Positions 6,704-11,101 of a DNA stretch of 11,401 nt are shown here, piece after piece. Within the stretch, counting starts at the first letter, position 1, and every line of letters starts with the position of its first letter. Both the position numbers and the translations under genes were made by a program. The notes under the pieces were generated by a model. It saw nothing but the letters and a program-made list of their open reading frames with translations, was not told where the DNA came from and did no database searches. Source of the DNA: Deltaproteobacteria bacterium (GTDB lineage: Bacteria; Desulfobacterota; JAENJC01). Where the stretch lies: NCBI GenBank assembly GCA_016208525.1, contig JACQYJ010000230.1, forward strand, positions 1 to 11,401, written 5' to 3'.

Positions 6704-6981
6704 TTTGAACTATTCTTCCGGGCCTCCCTTAAAACCTCATAGACCCAGCTTTCCGTGACGCCGTATTTCTTTGCAAGCTCAGTGACGCTCATGATCTGGT
6801 AGTCCTTAACTATCTGACGGTGACGCTTCTTCACAGCGGGAGACAGGTTGCTGTCCAGTTTCGGGAAGTAGATATTCTCGCCTCCGAATTCCTTACCGAG
6901 CCTCAGAGCGTTCTCTATGCCTATCACCTTGCCAACTTGCCGGTATGTTGGATGAAGGTCATCCAGGTTGGTATCTGTCAT
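6694..6981 (-). CDS. Mor-family transcription activator (second tandem copy)
   Basis: A 95-residue DNA-binding protein of the Mor/C family, the phage Mu middle and late gene activators, which bind as dimers next to the -35 region. The N-terminal dimerisation part carries HPTYRQVGKVIGIENALRLG and GGENIYFPKL (about residues 9-41), close to the family's IGIE-A..L...FGG..IY-PK pattern. The C-terminal helix-turn-helix is about 65-88 (VTELAKKYGVTESWVYEVL). It is about half identical to the gene just upstream, so the pair arose by duplication. Its ATG overlaps that gene's stop as TAATG, with GGAGG upstream. An 11-mer inverted repeat covers its stop codon. Likely targets are promoters in this element; which ones cannot be told by sequence. 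Confidence 0.8.
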   Translation of the reverse strand: MTDTNLDDLHPTYRQVGKVIGIENALRLGKEFGGENIYFPKLDSNLSPAVKKRHRQIVKDYQIMSVTELAKKYGVTESWVYEVLREARKNSSKNG

Positions 6982-7280
6982 TACTTTACCTCCATCTTAG
7001 CAGCCTTTTTCTCTTCTCTAACGCGTCGAACAATGTCATACAACCAACGGGCCGTAACGCCGTACTTTCGAGCAAGTTGGTTTGCCGGCATCGAGCCGAA
7101 CTCCGCAAATATCTTGCGGTCTCTTTCTCTCAAGAGAGGTGAATAATGGCTTGTCAGCTTTGGAAGATAGAGGTTTTCACCGCCGATCTCCTTCCCAAGC
7201 TTCAAGGCGTTCTCTATGCCGATAATCCTGGCTATCTGCTGGTATGTGGGGTGAAGCTCTTCCATCTTGATATTGCTCAT
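6981..7280 (-). CDS. Mor-family transcription activator (first tandem copy)
   Basis: A 99-residue paralogue of the following gene with the same two-part layout: HPTYQQIARIIGIENALKLG and GGENLYLPKL in the dimerisation half (about 9-41), and an HTH around 67-90 (NQLARKYGVTARWLYDIVRR). The recognition helix differs from its paralogue (TARWLYDIV against TESWVYEVL), so the two may prefer different sites or form heterodimers. The tail is lysine-rich and ends at the TAATG junction. Its start ATGA overlaps the stop of the 159-residue gene upstream, preceded by GGAGGTAAAG. The three genes therefore form one translationally coupled unit. Confidence 0.8.
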   Translation of the reverse strand: MSNIKMEELHPTYQQIARIIGIENALKLGKEIGGENLYLPKLTSHYSPLLRERDRKIFAEFGSMPANQLARKYGVTARWLYDIVRRVREEKKAAKMEVK

Positions 7281-7756
7281 TCCTTTACCTCCAGTTTGAC
7301 ATTAGGCTTGGTCTCTTTGACGGTGACGTACTTCATGATGTTCTTTTTGACCTCTGCCGGTTCCTTGATACCCAGGGCGTGGCCGGACTCCATAAACTTC
7401 TTGAAGTCGGACGTGGTCTTATACTCCGTCTTCTTCTCAAAGAATCTTTCAAAGAGTGGCCCGAGAGGAACCTTGATATCTTCAACCTCATTCTTGACGA
7501 CAAAGGACTCCCTGAAGGTGACAAGGGCCTGGGCGGATATCCCTTCCAGTGTGACGGTAGTCGTTCCCTCCCTCCGCGCCCTGGCGATCTCTATAAGACG
7601 ATCCTGGGTTTCCTCTAACTCTTTCTTGGTTAAGTCCGCCCTTGCCTTCAACAGCAAGCCCCGCTGCAGGAGCTTTTCTATCTCCGCATCCTCAGCCGGG
7701 ACAAAGTGCCTTTTCCCACTTACCTGAACCTTTTTAATCTCTGTGACCTTTTTCAT
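7277..7756 (-). CDS. Uncharacterised 159-residue protein, first gene of the Mor operon
   Basis: I do not recognise the family. The protein is basic and soluble, with no signal peptide or membrane segment. After a short basic N-terminus there is a long amphipathic, probably coiled-coil helix (about 24-64, rich in K, E, R and L). A strand-like stretch follows (TTTVTLEGISAQALVTFRES, 66-85), then a helical C-terminal half ending in a charged tail. The start is secure: AAGGAGG lies 6-7 bp before the ATG at 7756. It opens the operon containing the two Mor-like genes and overlaps the next by ATGA. The helix-then-strands layout recalls Mu-type Gam DNA-end-binding proteins, which are encoded near Mor in Mu-like phages, but no diagnostic motif supports that. 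Confidence 0.8.
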   Translation of the reverse strand: MKKVTEIKKVQVSGKRHFVPAEDAEIEKLLQRGLLLKARADLTKKELEETQDRLIEIARARREGTTTVTLEGISAQALVTFRESFVVKNEVEDIKVPLGPLFERFFEKKTEYKTTSDFKKFMESGHALGIKEPAEVKKNIMKYVTVKETKPNVKLEVKE

Positions 7757-7780
7757 CTGTACCTCCTTTTATAGAATGCT

Positions 7781-7820
7781 ATCCCATATAATCCCATTTA
7801 GTCCCAACAAATCCCACTAC
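7781..7820 (-). promoter_or_regulatory. Four 10-bp phased direct repeats (TGGGAY) upstream of the Mor operon
   Basis: On the plus strand RTCCCA starts at 7781, 7791, 7801 and 7811, an exact 10-bp period over four units (ATCCCATATA, ATCCCATTTA, GTCCCAACAA, ATCCCACTAC). The array ends about 15 bp from the ribosome binding site of the 159-residue gene. A one-turn spacing places every copy on one DNA face, as in operators for cooperative regulators. It lies where the operon promoter or 5' leader must be. Confidence 0.65.
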
Positions 7821-7857
7821 TTAAGCAAACGTAAAGCATCCTAAACCACACTTCCCG

Positions 7858-8256
7858 TCATTTCACGTATTTATAAAAATACCCCCCGGGTTGACCGGTT
7901 TTTTTGCCGCACGTCAACGACGCGCATGTCAAAACCTCGCACGCCGGAAGTTCGCATGTTAAAACTTTGCATAGTTTTAACACCTGTTTTAATTCTTTAC
8001 GACTATAAAGCCTTATCAATAAAGGGTTTGCTGATATTGCCTTTTTTGCGCCGGTCGTGAAAAATCCCTTTTCCTTACGATTTTCAGGCAATGCTAAAAT
8101 TGCCTTCAAATCCTTATATATCAAGGCTTTGCGGTCGTTCCGCTGTGAGGGTATGGGATATAATCTTACTATTATGCGAAGTCCTTTAAGAAATGGCGTA
8201 AAGACGGGGCTTCCCGGACGTGTTAAAACATTTTCCCCGGTATTAAAACTTTTCAT
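7858..8256 (-). CDS. Doubtful open frame after the sigma factor gene
   Basis: A 132-codon open frame starts with an ATGA overlap of the sigma factor stop, which would be normal for a coupled gene. Against it, the translation has no recognisable domain, is lysine- and leucine-rich, and its last third (KVLTCELPACEVLTCASLTC) is simply the translation of a 15-bp DNA repeat. It also contains two copies of the 23-bp dyad found elsewhere in non-coding DNA. I judge it more likely a non-coding regulatory stretch. If real, it would be a small cysteine-repeat protein of unknown role. Confidence 0.2.
   Translation of the reverse strand: MKSFNTGENVLTRPGSPVFTPFLKGLRIIVRLYPIPSQRNDRKALIYKDLKAILALPENRKEKGFFTTGAKKAISANPLLIRLYSRKELKQVLKLCKVLTCELPACEVLTCASLTCGKKTGQPGGYFYKYVK
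7908..7982. repeat. Five tandem 15-bp repeats
   Basis: CGCA starts at 7908, 7923, 7938 and 7953 and TGCA at 7968, exactly 15 bp apart. On the minus strand three of the units read close to GTTTTRACATGCG (two close matches and one partial), while the CCGGCGTGCG unit is diverged. The last unit is also part of a perfect hairpin, TTAAAACT (7959-7966) and AGTTTTAA (7973-7980). This could be an iteron-like protein-binding array or the trace of a five-residue protein repeat. The period is too short for CRISPR. Confidence 0.6.
8007..8029. promoter_or_regulatory. 23-bp dyad, copy 1 (AAAGCCTT-N7-AAGGGTTT)
   Basis: Arms AAAGCCTT (8007-8014) and AAGGGTTT (8022-8029) with spacer ATCAATA match the dyad found five times in this element. 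It shares TCAATAAAGGGTTT exactly with the copy at 10923. It lies upstream of the Mor operon in non-coding DNA. Confidence 0.6.
8058..8105. repeat. Two adjacent hairpins in the gap upstream of the Mor operon
   Basis: TGAAAAATC (8058-8066) pairs with GATTTTCA (8079-8086) with one bulged A. AGGCAAT (8086-8092) pairs with ATTGCCT (8099-8105) around a 6-nt loop. They lie between dyad copies 1 and 2. Transcribed from either strand they would give consecutive stem-loops; no T-run makes them a clear terminator, and no known RNA family is recognised. Confidence 0.35.
8108..8130. promoter_or_regulatory. 23-bp dyad, copy 2 (AAATCCTT-N7-AAGGCTTT)
   Basis: Both arms match the consensus AAANCCTT-N7-AAGGNTTT completely (8108-8115 and 8123-8130, spacer ATATATC). 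It begins 101 bp after copy 1. Confidence 0.6.
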
Positions 8257-9002
8257 GGTTTACACCCAGCAAAGGCCGTCATATCAAGGGTTTCGTCACC
8301 TTGCGCCTGATTTGGCACTACCCCCCTTTCATCCCCCCTTGCTAAGTGGGGAAAGAGGGGGGTCTGATTTGCCCATCTCATCTTTCTCAAGGAACGGGCC
8401 TCAACCTGTCTGACCCTTTCCTTTGTCAGACCGATCCTTGCGCCTACCTCCTCATAAGTCAGGTCATGCCAGAAGCGGAGGGTGATAACCGTCCGTTCCC
8501 TTTCGGTCAACTCCGAAAGCATCCGCGTGACCTGTCTATCGGAAGTAGTAACATCCGCTGCCGGACCATCCGAAACAAGGAGGTCTTTAAAGGTCGTGTC
8601 CTCATCATCTCCAAAGGCCAGATCATCTAAGGAGTAATGTTGATGCCTGGAATAGTCCATCATGGCCCTTTGGACAAACTGATTTATCCAGTGACCGGCG
8701 TATGTGACAAACCGGAAGCCCGTTTCAGGGTCAAAGGTACTTGTCGCCCTCATAGCGCCCAGGCACCCCTGAGAAATCAGGTCCATCATAGGAAACCCTG
8801 GACGTCTATACTTGAAGACGATCTTCAAAACAAATCGGAGGTTGGCCTCAATAAGCCGGTTGGCGGCGGCTTTGTCCCCGGCCCTGGCCTGCCTTGCCAA
8901 CAAAACCTCTTCTTCCCTGGTAAGCACTGGAATCTTTTTCATGTCCACTACAAACATCCTGAGCAAATCCCTTTCGTTTGATACGACGCCCTTTTCTTCC
9001 AT
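8253..9002 (-). CDS. Element-borne sigma-70-family sigma factor
   Basis: A sigma factor that would direct host RNA polymerase to element promoters. Numbered from the ATG at 9002 (AAGGAGG four bases upstream; an upstream ATG at 9035 has no such site): region 1.2 about 15-44 (LLRMFVVDMKKIPVLTREEE), region 2 about 45-119 (LIEANLRFVLKIVFKYRRPG, DLISQGCLGAMRA, FDPETGFRFVTYAGHWINQF), region 4 about 161-210 with HTH LTYEEVGARIGLTKERVRQ. Region 3 is reduced to a linker of about 40 residues. Against E. coli RpoD, the Trp433-Trp434 pair is His104-Trp105, Gln437 is kept as Gln108, and Thr440 is Gln111, suggesting altered -10 recognition. Region 4.2 keeps the RpoD pattern (Lys194 for Arg584, Glu195 for Glu585). 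The last 39 residues lie beyond the sigma fold and are partly repeat-encoded. Confidence 0.9.
   Translation of the reverse strand: MEEKGVVSNERDLLRMFVVDMKKIPVLTREEEVLLARQARAGDKAAANRLIEANLRFVLKIVFKYRRPGFPMMDLISQGCLGAMRATSTFDPETGFRFVTYAGHWINQFVQRAMMDYSRHQHYSLDDLAFGDDEDTTFKDLLVSDGPAADVTTSDRQVTRMLSELTERERTVITLRFWHDLTYEEVGARIGLTKERVRQVEARSLRKMRWANQTPLFPHLARGDERGVVPNQAQGDETLDMTAFAGCKP
8271..8293. promoter_or_regulatory. 23-bp dyad, copy 3 (half-conserved)
   Basis: The right arm AAGGGTTT (8286-8293) and the TATC spacer end match the other dyads, and the left arm starts AAAG but then diverges. It lies inside the non-conserved 3' tail of the sigma factor gene, about codons 237-245, so it may have been captured into the frame. 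Confidence 0.4.
8321..8362. repeat. C-rich/G-rich inverted repeat inside the sigma factor 3' end
   Basis: CCCCCCTTTC (8321-8330) pairs with GAAAGAGGGGGG (8351-8362) with two unpaired bases, and inner CCCC/GGGG pair around TTGCTAAGT. It looks like an extragenic palindrome. It encodes about residues 214-228 of the sigma factor, just after region 4 ends. Confidence 0.6.
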
Positions 9003-9012
9003 CCGCCCTCCT

Positions 9013-9038
9013 TTTGTGATAGAGTGTTGACTCACAAA
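9013..9038 (-). promoter_or_regulatory. Dyad operator at the sigma factor start
   Basis: TTTGTGA (9013-9019) and TCACAAA (9032-9038) are inverted around 12 bp, with a second nested dyad (GAGT, 4 bp, ACTC) inside. The half-sites resemble CRP/FNR half-sites but the spacing is 12 rather than 6, so a different regulator is likelier. It abuts the ribosome binding site and could block initiation or leader access. Confidence 0.4.
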
Positions 9039-9060
9039 GGCAGCGGGTTCCTCCGAAGCC

Positions 9061-9111
9061 GGGGACAGTCCCGATTCTACGGCGTACCGCCCGTAAATAG
9101 GGACAGTCCCC
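9061..9111. repeat. Pair of GGGACAGTCCC palindromes
   Basis: GGGGACAGTCCC (9061-9072) and GGGACAGTCCCC (9100-9111) lie 39 bp apart in the gap between the tyrosine recombinase and sigma factor genes. The same core occurs in murI at 4640-4652. They look like REP-type palindromes. No other gene is seen between 9003 and 9141. Confidence 0.55.
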
Positions 9112-9112
9112 T

Positions 9113-9142
9113 AAGCCATGCTCTGGCCGGAGAGCATGGCTT
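9113..9142 (-). terminator. 12-bp perfect stem-loop at the end of the tyrosine recombinase gene
   Basis: AAGCCATGCTCT (9113-9124) and AGAGCATGGCTT (9131-9142) form a perfect 12-bp stem with a 6-nt loop, touching the recombinase stop codon. On the minus strand no U-run follows, so intrinsic termination is uncertain. It may protect the 3' end, or attenuate transcription between the recombinase and sigma factor genes. Confidence 0.45.
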
Positions 9143-10419
9143 TACTTATTTAAGGGGCTGTGCATCCCCGGATGGTCTTCATAGCTCTGGGCTGAATGTA
9201 CATAGATCATGGTTGTGTTTATGTCCTGGTGCCCGGCCAGCTTTTGAATGTCCTGGAGCCTCACCCCTTCCTGGGCAAGGACGGTAAAGGCCGTGTGTCT
9301 GAGGGCATGAGGGCTTAATGTCCCCCCCTCCCGCTTTATCTTGGCCTTAACGATGTATTTCTTTACGACATCCTCAATAGCCTTGACCGAAAGAGGGATA
9401 TCCTGCCGGTCTCTCCTTATTACAAGGCCATGCGCGTACTGGTCATAGATGAAAGGGAGGAATACGGGAAGCTCACCGGTGACCTTTACCCCTGATCTGT
9501 TGACCGTCTCTATCCAGTCATCAAAGGCCTGCAATGCCCTGCCGTTCAATATGATTGCCGTCTTTGGCCTGTTCTGAAACCGCCCTTTTCTGTCGGTGAT
9601 CCAGACCTTCTGTTGACCCTTTATCCTCTCCTGCTCAAGGTTCTTATGCCTGAGCTTTACGATCTCGTTGGCCCGGAGACCATAAACCAGAAGGATCAGG
9701 AGCATCGCATAGTCGCGCTGTCCTATGGCGGTCCTTCTGTTCGGAAGCTTCAGGAGCCTTTCCGCCTCAGCCGTGGAAAGGACCGAGTAATAACCCTTGT
9801 CTTTCTTCGGGAAGATGAGCTTGAGCTCCTTGAAGACGATGGGGTTCTTGAACTTCCGGTTCTCTTTTTCGATGTACTTAAAGAACCTGTTTAAGGCGAT
9901 GAACTTGTTCCAGATGGTGGTATCCTTATTGCTATCCTCTCTGAGGTGGTCACGGTAGGCCAGGGTATCCATCCTCGATACCTCCATAAGGTCCTTTCCC
10001 GCCCATACAAAGAAGAGCCTTACAAGGTTCTCATAGCTCCGCTTTGTGTTGGCCGTGTTCTGAGAGGCTATGAACCCTTCCAGGTACTTCTTCAGGTCTT
10101 CGCTCTCGATCCCCTTATGGGTCTTAAACTCCTTAAGGGTGTCAATAGGGTTCTGGAAACCCTTGACCTTCTTTTCAAGGAACTTGAAGAAGCCGTTAAG
10201 CATAGAGAACTTTCTCTTTGTGGTCTTTGGCGTGTGCTCCTTCCCTATCTTTTCACGGTAGGAGTTAAGGGTATCCTTGCTTATGCCGGAAAGGTCGCTG
10301 TCCTTGAAGTCAAAGAACTGTTGAATCTCAGACCGGTAGACCCTCTGGCTCCCTCCGTCGAACTTCTTCAGATAATCTTCAAAGAGCTTCCGCCCCGTGG
10401 CGCCGTCCAGGAATGACAT
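9142..10419 (-). CDS. Tyrosine recombinase/integrase with two N-terminal SAM-like domains
   Basis: A XerC/XerD-like site-specific recombinase of 425 residues, expected to cleave and rejoin DNA through a 3'-phosphotyrosine. Catalytic residues are complete: R249 (YGLRANEI), probable K278 (DRKGR), H371 and R374 (PHALRHTAFTVL), H397 (LAGHQD) and nucleophile Y406 (TTMIYVH). The N-terminal half holds two consecutive core-binding (SAM-like) domains, about 8-92 and 106-196. Each has a repeated F...FFKF/YIEK.....F.NPI ending, which explains a length well above the roughly 300 of Xer proteins. The ATG at 10419 overlaps the stop of the upstream GemA-like gene as TGATG, so both are translated together. 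It may act on the dyads in this element, resolve multimers, or serve as an integrase. Confidence 0.93.
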   Translation of the reverse strand: MSFLDGATGRKLFEDYLKKFDGGSQRVYRSEIQQFFDFKDSDLSGISKDTLNSYREKIGKEHTPKTTKRKFSMLNGFFKFLEKKVKGFQNPIDTLKEFKTHKGIESEDLKKYLEGFIASQNTANTKRSYENLVRLFFVWAGKDLMEVSRMDTLAYRDHLREDSNKDTTIWNKFIALNRFFKYIEKENRKFKNPIVFKELKLIFPKKDKGYYSVLSTAEAERLLKLPNRRTAIGQRDYAMLLILLVYGLRANEIVKLRHKNLEQERIKGQQKVWITDRKGRFQNRPKTAIILNGRALQAFDDWIETVNRSGVKVTGELPVFLPFIYDQYAHGLVIRRDRQDIPLSVKAIEDVVKKYIVKAKIKREGGTLSPHALRHTAFTVLAQEGVRLQDIQKLAGHQDINTTMIYVHSAQSYEDHPGMHSPLNK

Positions 10420-10853
10420 CAGGCAACCCCCTTTTTCTTCAGTTTCGCCTTTTCAAGGACATGGATCACAATACCGGCCTCCTTGACCCTGAGCTTTTTA
10501 AGGCCGTCCCTCTTGTAAACCTTCTTTATAAAGTTCATCAGCCGTTCATCAGACCATCCGGCCTCTGTCTTGAGATGGTCTATCAAGGCCAACTGATCTT
10601 TCGAGGAAAAGATGATCTCCTCAGGCTCCTTATCCTGCCTGTAAACCGTCCACTTCCTTTGACCATTATCCAGGGCGTCAATGACCTTGACAGCCTGCCT
10701 TTTAGTAAGAGCCCTTGTAGACCTCTGGCCGGAGACAGATTCAACGACATCCCTTAACCAATCCTCGGATATCCCTTTCTGGCTCCTTATAGACCATATC
10801 TTCTTTAACTGCTCTCCTGTAATTCCTTCCTTAATACTCGTCTTTCTTTCCAT
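10419..10853 (-). CDS. GemA-like (Mu gp16 / DUF1018) protein
   Basis: A 144-residue basic protein. The ATG at 10853 is preferred over one at 10892 because AAAGGGG lies about seven bases upstream. Residues about 9-58 (TGEQLKKIWSIRSQKGISEDWLRDVV then SGQRSTRALTKRQAVKVIDAL) follow the pattern of Mu GemA/DUF1018: a helix, a G-[LI]-x(4)-[LY]R turn, a G..S...LT...A block and a closing helix. The second half repeats that pattern (SKDQLALIDHLKTEAGWSDERLMNFI then GLKKLRVKEAGIVIHVLEK), so the protein looks like two copies of one small helical module. In Mu, GemA affects host gene expression and DNA supercoiling; the mechanism is poorly known. Coupling by TGATG to the tyrosine recombinase implies a shared role. 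The family call is by pattern only. Confidence 0.6.
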   Translation of the reverse strand: MERKTSIKEGITGEQLKKIWSIRSQKGISEDWLRDVVESVSGQRSTRALTKRQAVKVIDALDNGQRKWTVYRQDKEPEEIIFSSKDQLALIDHLKTEAGWSDERLMNFIKKVYKRDGLKKLRVKEAGIVIHVLEKAKLKKKGVA

Positions 10854-10922
10854 TTTTGCCCCTTTTTGGACATTTACGATTTGAGAAATCAAAAAAAAAA
10901 CAAAAAGCGGTAGTAGCGGTAG

Positions 10923-10945
10923 TAACTCTTGTCAATAAAGGGTTT
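10923..10945. promoter_or_regulatory. 23-bp dyad, copy 4 (TAACTCTT-N7-AAGGGTTT)
   Basis: The right arm AAGGGTTT (10938-10945) is perfect; the left arm TAACTCTT agrees at 5 of 7 fixed bases. On the minus strand it contains TTGACA, a perfect -35 hexamer reading toward the GemA-like operon, but the -10 spaced 17 bp downstream is poor. Confidence 0.55.
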
Positions 10946-11036
10946 CCTTGTGGTAGTACAGTGGTAGTTTTACTACCACCTACTACCGCTTGACTACCGC
11001 CTACTACCACCGTACTACCGCATGAACTACCACCTT

Positions 11037-11059
11037 AAATCCTTTACTATCAAGGGTTA
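11037..11059. promoter_or_regulatory. 23-bp dyad, copy 5 (AAATCCTT-N7-AAGGGTTA)
   Basis: Left arm AAATCCTT (11037-11044) is perfect and right arm AAGGGTTA (11052-11059) differs in the last base. It is the mirror partner of copy 4 about the centre of the composite array. Confidence 0.6.
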
Positions 11060-11101
11060 CTACCGCTACTACCGCTTTTTTATTGTCCTTCACTTTTTAA
11101 A

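Larger units (their letters stand above)
10902..11080. other. Composite palindromic hexamer array (possible origin, centromere or master operator)
   Basis: A perfect 24-bp inverted repeat (10902-10925 and 11057-11080) encloses everything; each arm carries two hexamer motifs 9 bp apart. Just inside, overlapping each arm, sit two 23-bp dyads (10923-10945, 11037-11059) centred on the same midpoint, 10991. The core holds GGTAGT at 10952 and 10963, then ACTACC at 10972, 10982, 10993, 11003, 11014 and 11026: successive spacings 11, 9, 10, 11, 10, 11 and 12 bp, about one helical turn. An A-run (10891-10900) and a T-run border it. It lies between the partial upstream gene and the GemA-like operon, whose promoter must be in or next to it. 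No coding frame is supported. Confidence 0.75.

Noticed and set aside
7146..7727. Plus-strand 193-codon frame
   Set aside because: It overlaps the Mor-like and 159-residue genes, which have strong ribosome sites and coupling; this is a shadow frame.
7277..7756. Gam host-nuclease inhibitor homologue
   Set aside because: The neighbourhood and helix-then-strand layout are suggestive, but I see no diagnostic Gam motif, so it stays uncharacterised.
9003..9035. Upstream ATG at 9035 as sigma factor start
   Set aside because: It lacks a ribosome site, runs through the dyad, and adds eleven unconserved residues; ATG at 9002 has AGGAGG four bases upstream.
10902..11080. CRISPR array
   Set aside because: Motifs are 6 bp at about 9-12 bp spacing in both orientations, with no spacers and no cas genes. 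The 15-, 10- and 8-bp arrays elsewhere fail for the same reason.
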